A stretch of DNA of 37,878 bases, from contig JACROR010000016.1 of NCBI GenBank assembly GCA_016214345.1, positions 1 to 37,878 of the forward strand. The letters are read 5' to 3'. Positions 18,728-28,036 of this stretch are shown here, one piece after another; the stretch's first letter is position 1; each line of letters opens with the position of its first letter. The position numbers and the translations under genes were made by a program. The notes beneath the pieces are model-generated. The model was not told the DNA's origin. It did no database searches and saw nothing but the letters and a program-made list of their open reading frames with translations. Origin of the DNA: Candidatus Niyogiibacteriota bacterium (GTDB lineage Bacteria > Patescibacteriota > Minisyncoccia > JACROR01).

Positions 18728-19552
18728 TTATTTTTTCAATGCTTCCGCGTACGCGAGAATGGTTTCAGCGTATGCCGAGTCATGATTGTATTTCAAAATG
18801 GCTTCGCGATGGTTTTGCTTCCAGCCATGTATGGACAAATAATTCGCCGCGCTAAAAATAGCATCCGGATGACTCACGAATAAATTCACCTTGCCGTCGC
18901 CGTCTCCATCCGCCGCGTAATGCCACCATGCCACGGGCATGAATTGAGGGATGCCCAAAGCTCCAGTGCTTGAACCCAAAATTTTTTTAGGATTCCATTT
19001 TTCTTTTTTACATAATGCCAAGAAATAAGCAGTCTGTCTTATAAACTCTTTGGAACGCGCGGATTTTCCCGACACTATACTGTTCACATAAGTCGCGTAA
19101 AGCGCGGTCAACGTATCTTTATCACCTAAATTGCGCGCAAACCCGGACTCTAGCCACAGTATGGAAACTATAACTTCTTTGGGAACCCCGTAACGCTGTT
19201 CTGCCAATAGCAACTTATTCGCGTGCGCGCGCCCATATACGCGCCCCATGGCAATAGCGCCCGGATTCAAGAAAATTTTACGGTATATTTCCATTCTCTT
19301 CGCCAAATTGGGCGATCCGATCTTTGTACCGGAAGATTTCATTTCCGCGTTCACTCCGGCAAATAACGCTTCCAATTCTTGGCGATTATAACTATAAGGC
19401 CGCAATGCTTCATCGGTCGCGAATTCATGCGCAATGCCGCTGACGAATGTTTTACGAGTTTCCTCTTTCTTATCAAAACTTTTCGCAGCCGCGAGAGAGG
19501 CGGCCGCTGCTAAGATCAAAAGCAGCAAAAACAGCCATCCTCTTTTTCTCAT
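18728..19552 (-). CDS. Lytic murein transglycosylase, MltB/GH103-like
   Basis: YGVPKEVIVSILWLESGF; GALGIPQFMPVAWWHYAADGDGDGKVNLFVSHPDAIFSAANYL. Confidence 0.85.
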   Translation of the reverse strand: MRKRGWLFLLLLILAAAASLAAAKSFDKKEETRKTFVSGIAHEFATDEALRPYSYNRQELEALFAGVNAEMKSSGTKIGSPNLAKRMEIYRKIFLNPGAIAMGRVYGRAHANKLLLAEQRYGVPKEVIVSILWLESGFARNLGDKDTLTALYATYVNSIVSGKSARSKEFIRQTAYFLALCKKEKWNPKKILGSSTGALGIPQFMPVAWWHYAADGDGDGKVNLFVSHPDAIFSAANYLSIHGWKQNHREAILKYNHDSAYAETILAYAEALKK

Positions 19553-19629
19553 GGTCCGCTCCTTTTTTTATGATTTTAAACAGCAAGTATCCTAATTTCA
19601 AAGTACCATTTAACGCGATGGTTTTCAAT

Positions 19630-20733
19630 TCACGCTATAACGCCGCCGCCTAACATTTCTTCTCCGCGATAAAACACCGCGGACTGGCCTGCCGCCACGC
19701 CTTTTTGCAGTTTTTCAAACAAAATTTTAAGCCTGCCATTATCGCCGCTTGCCTCTCGCTCGATCACACAATTGGAGAGCGGTTGGCGATATCGGATGCG
19801 CACAGAACAAGCAAGTGGCAACTTCGGCGCTACTCCCGAGATCCAATTCACATTGGCAATTTCCGCTTCGCTTTTATAGAGCGCCTCGTCTGCCTCCCCT
19901 TCTGCCACGATCAAAATATTTTTTTCAAAATCTTTTTTCGCAACGTAATAAATCGTGCCGCCGCCGATACCCAATCCGTGCCGCTGGCCTATGGTGTAAA
20001 ATTCCACTCCGTCATGGCGTCCGATAATTTTGCCGTCCGAAGTTTGGATGATGCCCTCGTGCGCGGGAATCAAGGTCCGCAAAAATTTCGCAAAATCCAC
20101 CTGCCCCACGAAACAAAGCCCTTGCGAATCTTTTTTCTCTGCCGTGGGAAGTCCGAATTTTCGCGCCAACTCGCGCACTTCGCCTTTTTGAAGCTCGCCT
20201 ATGGGAAAAAGCGCGTGGCGCAATTCCTCTTGCCCCAGCATCCACAAAAAATAAGATTGGTCTTTATTTTTATCCGTTGCCGCCAACAACTCAAAAGTTT
20301 TTAGTTTTTCGTTTTTAGTTTTTAATTCGCGCTTTCGCGCATAATGTCCGGTTGCGATGTATTCGGCACCGAGCGACAGCGCCTTTTTCAAAAACAAACC
20401 GAATTTTATTTCCTTGTTGCAGAGCACATCGGGATTGGGCGTCCTCCCCGCCCTGTATTCCGCGACCATATAATCAAAAACCGCGGCTTTGTACTCCTTG
20501 GTAAAATCCATGGCGTAAAAAGGAATGCCCAATTTATCCGCTACGCGCCGCGCATCCTCGGCATCTTTTTCAGCCGAACATTCAAAATTAGGTATATCCA
20601 AATCTTCTTTCCAGCAGATCATATGCGCCCCCACGACATCATATTCGCCACTTTTTTGCAGCAACGCGGCGGACACGGAGCTGTCTACTCCGCCAGACAT
20701 GGCAACAAAGACTTTTTTCTTATCTTTTACCAT
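19630..20733 (-). CDS. mnmA: tRNA 2-thiouridylase MnmA
   Basis: VAMSGGVDSSVSAALLQ; GRTPNPDVLCNKEIKFG; ATGHYAR; KDQSYFLW. Confidence 0.96.
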   Translation of the reverse strand: MVKDKKKVFVAMSGGVDSSVSAALLQKSGEYDVVGAHMICWKEDLDIPNFECSAEKDAEDARRVADKLGIPFYAMDFTKEYKAAVFDYMVAEYRAGRTPNPDVLCNKEIKFGLFLKKALSLGAEYIATGHYARKRELKTKNEKLKTFELLAATDKNKDQSYFLWMLGQEELRHALFPIGELQKGEVRELARKFGLPTAEKKDSQGLCFVGQVDFAKFLRTLIPAHEGIIQTSDGKIIGRHDGVEFYTIGQRHGLGIGGGTIYYVAKKDFEKNILIVAEGEADEALYKSEAEIANVNWISGVAPKLPLACSVRIRYRQPLSNCVIEREASGDNGRLKILFEKLQKGVAAGQSAVFYRGEEMLGGGVIA

Positions 20734-20760
20734 GCGAATAGTATAGCGTAATTTCTTATT

Positions 20761-20788
20761 TTGACTAAAATGCCGCGAATGATATACT
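20761..20788 (+). promoter_or_regulatory. Sigma70-like promoter of the plus-strand island
   Basis: TTGACT-16 nt-TATACT. Confidence 0.65.
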
Positions 20789-20802
20789 AAATATTACAAA
20801 AT

Positions 20803-21198
20803 ATGAAACAACCCTTGTCGGCCATCTTAATTATTGTTTTCGGAAGTATCGCGCTGTTCAGTCTGTCCGCCATTTCTCACGTGTACGCCGACGGCCATCA
20901 CAACTGCATTGCCGCCACATTCGGAGACGCTATGTGCCCTGACGGAGCGGACACGATGAATTTTATTGGTTTTCATTTCAATGCTTTTAAAATTTTCTCC
21001 AGCGCGGTTTTTAACTCCGGATTATCGGCCTTGCTTCTCGTATGCGCTGCGCTTCTCACTTTGGCATCCCTCAAAAATCCCGCGGCAACTTGCGCCGTCA
21101 TCCGCTCTGCTTCGCTCCGGCAAAATACGAAACAAACACCACAGGATCAAATAAGGCACTGGCTATCGCTTCACGAAAACAGTCCGGCCATTCTCTAA
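20803..21198 (+). CDS. Small membrane protein with Cys/His-containing extracytoplasmic segment
   Basis: 131 aa; signal/TM then HVYADGHHNCIAATFGDAMCPDGADTMNFIGFHFNAFKIFSSAVFN. Confidence 0.6.
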   Translation: MKQPLSAILIIVFGSIALFSLSAISHVYADGHHNCIAATFGDAMCPDGADTMNFIGFHFNAFKIFSSAVFNSGLSALLLVCAALLTLASLKNPAATCAVIRSASLRQNTKQTPQDQIRHWLSLHENSPAIL

Positions 21199-21252
21199 AT
21201 TAAAGCGTTCTGACCAAACCGCCAATAAAGTGGCGCGCGTTAAAACGCCTTT

Positions 21253-21783
21253 TTGAATTTATCAGAATTTATATTTTCATTGATCATGAATAAAAAAATC
21301 ATCCTAATGGCCGCTCTCTTGGTCCTCGCCATAAGCGCGTTGGCTTGGGTGGCCAGGCCAACGGGTACGAACAACACGGCTAACGTAAAATCCGTCTCCA
21401 ACGGCGTTCTCGCCACGGAAGAAAACGCTTTTGATTTCGGCGATATTTCCATGGCTGCGGGAAAAGTAAACCACAGCTTCAAAATAAAAAACACGGGGCT
21501 GGAAAAGATCTCCATTGAAAAAATCTACACCTCCTGCATGTGCACGGAAGCAACGCTTACTGCCAACAGCAAGGAATACGGGCCTTACGGCATGGCGGGA
21601 CACGGCTTCATTCCTAAAATAAACGCGGAGCTCGCGCCGGGCGAAGAAGCCAGCATCAGCGTGATCTTTGATCCGGCGGCGCACGGTCCCGCGGGAGTCG
21701 GCAAAATACAAAGGTCAATTTATCTGGAAAATAACGCGGGAACACCGCTGGAACTTCATTTCAGCGCGACCGTAACTCCGTAA
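21253..21783 (+). CDS. DUF1573-type secreted protein
   Basis: FDFGDISMAAGKVNHSFKIKNTGLEKISIEKIYTSCMCTEATL; N-terminal hydrophobic signal. Confidence 0.8.
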   Translation: MNLSEFIFSLIMNKKIILMAALLVLAISALAWVARPTGTNNTANVKSVSNGVLATEENAFDFGDISMAAGKVNHSFKIKNTGLEKISIEKIYTSCMCTEATLTANSKEYGPYGMAGHGFIPKINAELAPGEEASISVIFDPAAHGPAGVGKIQRSIYLENNAGTPLELHFSATVTP

Positions 21784-21785
21784 AT

Positions 21786-22568
21786 ATGAACAAAAAAATG
21801 ATCGCGCTCGCGATGATCGGAGGAATATTGCTCGCGGCGATACTATTTTTCAAAGGAAGCGCCATGGGAACCGCCGCCCTTTGGAATTGGTCTAACGGCG
21901 GCACCTGGCTTCTTCCCCTCGTGTTAGTGGCCGCGCTGATGGACAGCATCAATCCTTGCGCCTTCTCCATCCTCGTACTCACCGTCGCCTTTCTTTTCAG
22001 CGTTGGAAAATTGAGATCGGACATCTTAAAGATCGGGGGCGTGTATATTCTCGGAATTTTCTTGGTATATTTGGCAATCGGCCTGGGCATCCTGCAAACT
22101 CTTCACCTGTTCAACACTCCGCACTTTATGGCCAAAGTCGGAGCGACGCTTCTCGTGGCTATGGGACTTTTGAGCGTCATCAATCATCTTTTCCCGCGAT
22201 TCCCCATTAAACTAAAAATCCCGCACGCTTCACACGAAAAAATAGCCCAACTGATGGAAAAAGCATCCATGCCCGCCGCGTTTCTCTTGGGCGCGTTGGT
22301 GGGACTCTGCGAATTCCCCTGCACCGGCGGCCCGTATCTTTTGGTCTTAGGATTACTTCACGACCAAGCCACCTACTTGAAAGGATTGGGATATCTTATT
22401 CTTTACAACGCCATCTTCGTATTGCCGCTGATGGTCATCCTCTTGATGTCCAGTGACGCGGCGCTCTTGGATAAAGTTAAAACCTGGAAACAAGAAAACA
22501 CGGGCGCGATGCGTTTGTGGGGCGGAGTTGCTATGATATTATTAGGATTGATTATTTTTATTATTTAA
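21786..22568 (+). CDS. CcdA/DsbD-like transmembrane thiol-disulfide protein
   Basis: MDSINPCAFSILVLTVAFLFS and GALVGLCEFPCTGGPYLLVLGLL; multiple TM segments. Confidence 0.82.
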   Translation: MNKKMIALAMIGGILLAAILFFKGSAMGTAALWNWSNGGTWLLPLVLVAALMDSINPCAFSILVLTVAFLFSVGKLRSDILKIGGVYILGIFLVYLAIGLGILQTLHLFNTPHFMAKVGATLLVAMGLLSVINHLFPRFPIKLKIPHASHEKIAQLMEKASMPAAFLLGALVGLCEFPCTGGPYLLVLGLLHDQATYLKGLGYLILYNAIFVLPLMVILLMSSDAALLDKVKTWKQENTGAMRLWGGVAMILLGLIIFII

Positions 22569-22572
22569 TAAC

Positions 22573-23073
22573 ATGGACAATACGCAACCAAACTTTGAAG
22601 CGCTCATCAAAAAAATGGAAGAAATGAAAAAAACCGGAACCGTGGACCTCTCCACCAAAGAAGATCTGAGCATTGCCGTAATGAATCTGATCAGCCTGGA
22701 AGAACATTTCTTTTTTACGGGCGCCAAGACCGGCAAAGCGGACTATTTTGACCTGCTAAATGAAGTCCGGTCCATGCGAAAAGACCTGCTGGGCAAAATA
22801 ATAGACCACCACGAAGGCGAAACCTGGTGCATAAGCAAACACCTTTTGGCGACCACCATGCGACTTATGGAAGTTGGCACCAAACTGCAGTCCGACGGCA
22901 AAAAAGACGAAGCCAAAGAAATGTTTGAACGCGCGCATAAAGCGTACGCGCTATTTTGGGGGCTGCAATTAAAATTGATAGATACGGCGGGATTCAAGGC
23001 CGTGGCCGCGAGCGAAAAGCCGTGGACGCTCCAGGATATAGTCAATAAATTGGTAAATTGTTGCGATGAATAA
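22573..23073 (+). CDS. Conserved-looking protein of unknown function with His/Cys clusters
   Basis: 166 aa; SLEEHFFFTGAKTGK, DHHEGETWCISKHLLATTMRLMEVGTKL, C-terminal NCCDE. Confidence 0.6.
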   Translation: MDNTQPNFEALIKKMEEMKKTGTVDLSTKEDLSIAVMNLISLEEHFFFTGAKTGKADYFDLLNEVRSMRKDLLGKIIDHHEGETWCISKHLLATTMRLMEVGTKLQSDGKKDEAKEMFERAHKAYALFWGLQLKLIDTAGFKAVAASEKPWTLQDIVNKLVNCCDE

Positions 23074-23099
23074 ATTTAAATCTAATTAAACTTTAAAAT

Positions 23100-24035
23100 A
23101 TGGAAGATCAAATTGAACAAGAAATAAAACCGATAGACAACCCACCGAAAAAATCAGACCGCACCATGGCCGCAAGCATCCTATTGTCGGCAATCATACT
23201 TTCCGGAACATGGATATATGTTTCAGGACCAAAACTTACAACAAAAAATTCCGAAGTTGGCATCTCTACGAACGCGGGAGATAAATTACGAGAGACGGTA
23301 CTGCCCTCCGAGGGCGTGATATTACCGGCGCGCTTAGGCGACATCGGCATCAAAATGCTTAGCGTGGGCGTTATTGACGAAGGAAAAATCGCGTCCCTTT
23401 ACGCCGGACGCGGAGGATTCAAAAAAGAATACGAAAATTTCCTAAAAACCAACAATGAAGAAAATATAAAAATGAGTCCTGAAAACGCCGGATTTCTGCT
23501 AAATCTGTTCTGGGCGCTGGGACTCGGTAATAAAAACGCCATATTGGATAATGGTCCCATGTCAGACCCCAAATACGGCGGCGCGGGAAATTTCGCGTCA
23601 ACCGGCGGCTGGACATTGGCCACGGGTGACGCCATGGATCATTACAGCCGGCATCCGTTTATTTTACTCACTCCGGAACAACAAATATTGGTAGAAAAAG
23701 TGAGCAAAAATATTTATCGCCCCTGCTGCAATAATTCCGTATTTTTTCCAGATTGCAATCACGGCATGGCCATGTTAGGACTTTTAGAGCTTATGGCGTC
23801 ACAAGGCGCGTCCGAAGACGAAATGTACCGCATCGCGCTTCAAGTGAATGCCTATTGGTTTCCGGACATGTATCTCACAATGGCGCAATTTCTTGCCGTT
23901 CGCGACATAAGCTGGCAAAATACCGATGCTAAAGACCTTTTGGGAGCGAATTTCTCAAGCGCTGCAGGATATAGTAAAATTAAAGCAGAGGTCGCAACAC
24001 CGATTAAAAACACGGGCGGAAGCTGCGGCGCGTAA
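23100..24035 (+). CDS. Membrane-anchored unknown with PCC...PDCNHG motif and C-terminal GGSCGA
   Basis: 311 aa; N-terminal TM; RPCCNNSVFFPDCNHGMAMLGLLELMASQG. Confidence 0.65.
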   Translation: MEDQIEQEIKPIDNPPKKSDRTMAASILLSAIILSGTWIYVSGPKLTTKNSEVGISTNAGDKLRETVLPSEGVILPARLGDIGIKMLSVGVIDEGKIASLYAGRGGFKKEYENFLKTNNEENIKMSPENAGFLLNLFWALGLGNKNAILDNGPMSDPKYGGAGNFASTGGWTLATGDAMDHYSRHPFILLTPEQQILVEKVSKNIYRPCCNNSVFFPDCNHGMAMLGLLELMASQGASEDEMYRIALQVNAYWFPDMYLTMAQFLAVRDISWQNTDAKDLLGANFSSAAGYSKIKAEVATPIKNTGGSCGA

Positions 24036-24046
24036 TAAATTTTTGC

Positions 24047-25057
24047 TTATCTTAAATATTTAAATTTATTCTGCACATGCTCGTCAAAAGTGCGGGCAAA
24101 ATAAATGTGGCCGTTTTTATCCGAAAGATAATAAAGATAAGGACTATCTTCCGGATAAATGGCGGCCATTATAGAGTCCAAGCCCGGATTGGATATAGCA
24201 CCCGGAGGCAGGCCGTAATGAGCGTAAGTATTATAGGGCGAGTCTATTTTTAAATCGGCATCCGTAAGTTGAAAGGTGTTTTTTCCAATCGCGTAAGTAA
24301 GCGACGCGTCCACCTGAAGCGGCATTCCGATCTCGATCCTTTTCCATAAAATGCCGGATACGATCTTTCTATCATTGAGGTCCGCGGCTTCTTTTTCAAT
24401 AAGTGACGCCATAATTATTATTTGTGAGAGCGTTTTTCCCTGACTTTTTATTTCCGCCATCATCTCCGGCGTAATCTTGGATTCAAAATTAGCCCGCATG
24501 GTCTGCGCCACAACCTCCGGCGTTATATTGTCCGCGTCAAAAAAATAAGTGTCCGGGAAAAGCCACCCCTCCAAATCAGCGTAAGACAGATAAAATTCCT
24601 CCGCCTTAAAAATACCCAAATTTTTAAAATAAAAACCTATTTCTTTCACCGTCCACCCCTCCGGAATGGTCGCCCGTAGGGGCGCGATGCCGTAGATCCC
24701 TTCCGCCAAACGCTTTTTTAACTCCCACAAAGACAACGGCTTATCAAAAACATAATCCCCCGCCTTGACGCTCGCCCCTCCGGAAAACAACGAAAAAAAT
24801 AATTTGAACACCGAAGCGTTCTTGATAAAATGCTCGTCTTGCAGTTGTTTTGAAATTTCACCCAAAGTCTCGCCGTTTTTTATACGCAAAACGGAGCCGA
24901 CCGAAAAATCAGCCGGCACGGCAAAAAATAAATAATAAAATGTTCCCAAAATAAAAATCGCGAAGCTAAGAAAAAACCATAATCGCCTCTTTCCCCTTAA
25001 AGGCGGTATTTCTGTATTTTTATCAAATTGATCCGCTAATTCGTCCATAAATTTCAT
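24047..25057 (-). CDS. mltG: Endolytic transglycosylase MltG/YceG-like
   Basis: IIMASLIEKEAADLNDRKIVSGILWKRIEIGMPLQVDASLTYA; DSPYNTYAHYGLPPGAISNPG. Confidence 0.93.
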   Translation of the reverse strand: MKFMDELADQFDKNTEIPPLRGKRRLWFFLSFAIFILGTFYYLFFAVPADFSVGSVLRIKNGETLGEISKQLQDEHFIKNASVFKLFFSLFSGGASVKAGDYVFDKPLSLWELKKRLAEGIYGIAPLRATIPEGWTVKEIGFYFKNLGIFKAEEFYLSYADLEGWLFPDTYFFDADNITPEVVAQTMRANFESKITPEMMAEIKSQGKTLSQIIIMASLIEKEAADLNDRKIVSGILWKRIEIGMPLQVDASLTYAIGKNTFQLTDADLKIDSPYNTYAHYGLPPGAISNPGLDSIMAAIYPEDSPYLYYLSDKNGHIYFARTFDEHVQNKFKYLR

Positions 25058-25084
25058 TATACCCGCGAATCGCCAAAGAAAAAA

Positions 25085-25105
25085 CCGAGCGCGTTATGCG
25101 CTCGG
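25085..25105 (-). terminator. Intrinsic terminator after the 705-aa ORF
   Basis: CCGAGCGC-GTTAT-GCGCTCGG followed on minus by TTTTTTC. Confidence 0.85.
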
Positions 25106-25121
25106 CTACTTTTAAATTGGC

Positions 25122-27239
25122 TTAGATAGCCAATATTCCCAACCGTTTCCGGAGATCATCCGGATCGGTGGATTTTTTGATCGCCTCTTTAAGCAGAGGT
25201 TCATTGAAATAGGCGCTTTCGGTCGCCACAATTCTCTGACCGTGCGAAAGCACGCGGAGAAATATGGGGCCGAAGTCCACTCCCGATTTCATTTTACGCC
25301 GCTCAAAGCGGGTATAGAGCACCTCGGTGCCGGCTTGCACCACCACCTGCTGTCCCAAACCGGGCCACCATTCACGCACCACCGCGGCCGCGTGAAAATT
25401 GGCAATACCGGTGATCTGGCAACCGTCCAATCCCATAGCCACTTGCGCTTTGGACGTGGTTTGCCCTCTGCCCATATGCGGATGCATCATTCCTAACCGC
25501 AACCCTGACGGCAAAACATACGATGCTTTGTAATCCGGGAAGCTGTTTATCTTGCTCTCCAATATCTTATGCAAAGATATGGCCGGCAAGCGCATATCTA
25601 TCAGCGACTTGCTGATATGATGCGTGAGATTCTGGATCAACCGATAACGGAAGATCGCGAGCGGCGTGCTGCCATCCTTCTCCTGCCACAAGTCATGGTT
25701 ACCGCATATATAGACGAACAAGATCAAACATTCGCCCACTACGCGTTCCAATTCTTCGCGGGAGATCTTCGTGGCATTTTTGCCGATCTTTTCCGCGAAT
25801 CTTTTTTCAAAGACACGGAACATTATGGTCGCCAAAATATCCGCCGCCAATTGCTCCTGCTCGGTATTGTTCAGCTGTCCGAAAGTTTCGCCCGAACACA
25901 TGAAGTCGTGATGCAGTCCGGCGATGAAATCGCCAAGTCCGCAAAGCACTCTCACGTCATGTTTCAACATTATTTCCGGAAAATATTCCACCAAAAATTG
26001 GTAATCGGTCGTGGTGTATCCGGCATGCATGCATCCGAAGAAAAGGATCCGATCCTCCACCAACGGAACGCAATCAATGCACGGATATTTGATCATTTCC
26101 TGGATCCACGGAAGATGGAAATCGTACCTTTGTGAAGCCTGATTGTAGTGCAATCCCGGCCAAGTGGTGCGATCGGACATTTCATCGGTGACCAACAGCT
26201 TCATTGCTTTTTCTATCGTGCCGCGTTTGAGGCCGGTCTTATCAACCAACATCCCCAAAGTGAGCGGGCCGTAATTCTTGATGGCCGCTACGATCTTTTT
26301 ATGAGCTTCGTCCGCGCCGGTAGAAATGCCGGTTATGAATTCCCTTTCTTTCGCCACCAGATCTTTGTAGCTCCAGGACTCAAAAGAAAATTCACCCGCG
26401 GAACTGATGTCGATGATAACCGCGCCAACCTGGTTTTCCGCGGCTTCCACTTCTTCCAATCTCCGCAACGCGGGCAATGAACAATACGGTTCATGCCTGA
26501 TCCCCGAAGGAATATGCACCGCGGAAGCGAAACCGCCGACCACCCACAGATGCGGCATTTGCTGCGTGGTCTGCCGCCTCTTGTCGTCAATTTCTTTCTC
26601 GCAAGCGGTGCTGTAGATCTTGCTCGGCAAGCGGCTTTTCTTAGGGTTTAAAAACCACAAGACTTGCTCCACCTTGCCCTTAACTTCCAACTTATCACCG
26701 CCGGAATTGTACAGACGAATGTCATCCGGGCGCAAATCTTGCAATCTGCGCATAACGGCATCGCCTAACTTTCCGTCCAGCTTGGGACTGGTCATGATAT
26801 AAAGCCGAACCAATTCAGCCGCCTCACCCTTATCGTGGGGTTTTTCGATCTTTGGTATCAAAGCCGCCAAAGCCTTGGCCGCCTCTTCCAAAATATGATC
26901 GATCATCATCTGTTTCTCTTCGCCTTTTAAGCCGGCGGTTTTCTCTTTCATGATCACCTTTAACGCTTTCTCGTCCACGATATGGCCGTTCAATACGTTA
27001 AAGTGCGCCGCCTTATTGCGGAAAAGCTCAAAAGCTCCCTCAACCAGACCGGCCCGAAAGCCCTGACTGGAATAAGCGATACCCGAAATACAGCCGACTC
27101 GCGTGCCGGGCTTGTCCCAGTCCGCTTTTTTTATTTGGAAAATATGCGGCTCATCCCATTTGCGTTTCTTCAGAACATTGCATTGAGCGTGTTTGGAATC
27201 TTCAGACAAGTCCGCCTTCAACTCCGCTTTCTTCTTCAT
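25122..27239 (-). CDS. Large metallophosphoesterase-like protein with central wHTH-like segment
   Basis: C-terminal ILFFGCMHAGY / VLCGLGDFIAG / YICGNHDLW / MMHPHMG / GIANFH; central IKNYGPLTLGMLVDKTGLKRGTIEKAMKLLV. Confidence 0.65.
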   Translation of the reverse strand: MKKKAELKADLSEDSKHAQCNVLKKRKWDEPHIFQIKKADWDKPGTRVGCISGIAYSSQGFRAGLVEGAFELFRNKAAHFNVLNGHIVDEKALKVIMKEKTAGLKGEEKQMMIDHILEEAAKALAALIPKIEKPHDKGEAAELVRLYIMTSPKLDGKLGDAVMRRLQDLRPDDIRLYNSGGDKLEVKGKVEQVLWFLNPKKSRLPSKIYSTACEKEIDDKRRQTTQQMPHLWVVGGFASAVHIPSGIRHEPYCSLPALRRLEEVEAAENQVGAVIIDISSAGEFSFESWSYKDLVAKEREFITGISTGADEAHKKIVAAIKNYGPLTLGMLVDKTGLKRGTIEKAMKLLVTDEMSDRTTWPGLHYNQASQRYDFHLPWIQEMIKYPCIDCVPLVEDRILFFGCMHAGYTTTDYQFLVEYFPEIMLKHDVRVLCGLGDFIAGLHHDFMCSGETFGQLNNTEQEQLAADILATIMFRVFEKRFAEKIGKNATKISREELERVVGECLILFVYICGNHDLWQEKDGSTPLAIFRYRLIQNLTHHISKSLIDMRLPAISLHKILESKINSFPDYKASYVLPSGLRLGMMHPHMGRGQTTSKAQVAMGLDGCQITGIANFHAAAVVREWWPGLGQQVVVQAGTEVLYTRFERRKMKSGVDFGPIFLRVLSHGQRIVATESAYFNEPLLKEAIKKSTDPDDLRKRLGILAI

Positions 27240-27353
27240 GGCAGCCTCCTTTCACTTGTTGTGTTAGAGAAAAATTTATTTATATTATCAAAAAACCTTC
27301 TTTATCAAATAAAGCATAGCATATCCTCCCAAAAAATTGCAATAAAAAAAAAC

Positions 27354-27371
27354 AGGCCGTATTTATGGCCT
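27354..27371 (-). terminator. Intrinsic terminator downstream of the tRNA-Trp transcription unit
   Basis: AGGCC-gtatttat-GGCCT followed on minus by GTTTTTTTTT. Confidence 0.75.
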
Positions 27372-27568
27372 ATTTTATGGGCAAATTCCGCGGAGTGTCC
27401 CCGGCGTACCACAAGAGTACTTCCATTTTCATAGTCGCCTTGCGGCTCTTTGAAAATTAGGTCGCTCGTTCGATTCCTACTGCCATTTCAAATTGTTGAA
27501 ACTCATCTATGTTCTTGCAAGCCTTAACTAAACAAATCCCGCTTTCGCTCGCATTCTTGCGGGCTGTG

Positions 27569-27604
27569 CCCGCCGAAGCCGAGCTCCAGCGAGGCGAAGG
27601 CGGG
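27569..27604. repeat. Imperfect palindrome family E abutting the tRNA-Trp 3' end
   Basis: CCCGCCGAAGCCGAGCTCCAGCGAGGCGAAGGCGGG; right arm overlaps the tRNA acceptor. Confidence 0.65.
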
Positions 27605-27671
27605 GGTAGTAGGAATCGAACCCACATCAACTGTTTTGGAGACAGTTGTTCTGCCATTGAACTATACCCCC
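27601..27671 (-). tRNA. tRNA-Trp (anticodon CCA)
   Basis: Acceptor GGGGGTA/TACCCCC; anticodon loop CTCCAAA; T-loop TTCGATT. Confidence 0.95.
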
Positions 27672-27687
27672 AAATCCGCCCATCTGT

Positions 27688-27714
27688 CTACCTGGCTATC
27701 CGATAGCCAGGTAG
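27688..27714. repeat. Palindrome family B, copy 1
   Basis: CTACCTGGCTATCCGATAGCCAGGTAG: 13-bp arms around a 1-nt centre; core shared with sod insertion at 34434-34456. Confidence 0.9.
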
Positions 27715-27715
27715 C

Positions 27716-27874
27716 TTATTTCTTCCCTTCCTTGTGCGGAGTGGATTTCTTGCACCATTTGCAAAACTTCTTGAGCTCAATTTTTCGCTCAACAGTTTTC
27801 TTATTTTTGCGCGACCAGTAATTGACGCGCTTGCACGCGGTGCATTGCAATTTAATCAAATAGTCTTGGCTCAT
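27716..27874 (-). CDS. rpmG: 50S ribosomal protein L33
   Basis: Minus translation MSQDYLIKLQCTACKRVNYWSRKNKKTVERKIELKKFCKWCKKSTPHKEGKK*. Confidence 0.93.
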   Translation of the reverse strand: MSQDYLIKLQCTACKRVNYWSRKNKKTVERKIELKKFCKWCKKSTPHKEGKK

Positions 27875-27918
27875 ATCAATATAATATTACGGATAAAAAC
27901 AACATAAATCAAATGTTA

Positions 27919-27991
27919 AGCCGTTGATCGGAATCGAACCGATGACCTTCTCCTTACCATGGAGATGCTCTGCCGACTGAGCTACAACGGC
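27919..27991 (-). tRNA. tRNA-Thr (anticodon GGT)
   Basis: Acceptor GCCGTTG/CAACGGC; anticodon stem-loop TCTCC-ATGGTAA-GGAGA. Confidence 0.94.
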
Positions 27992-28036
27992 ATATTATTT
28001 TATGAATCGCAAACCCGACTTTCTCGTTCCGTAATA

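Noticed and set aside
21232-21257. Hairpin GGCGCGCGTTAAAACGCCTTTTT between 20803 and 21253 ORFs as a strong terminator
   Set aside because: Short stem and overlap with the next gene's start region; too weak to call with confidence.
27457-27657. 66-aa ORF MAEQLSPKQLMWVRFLLPPP...
   Set aside because: Translation of tRNA-Trp and flanking palindromes, not a protein gene.
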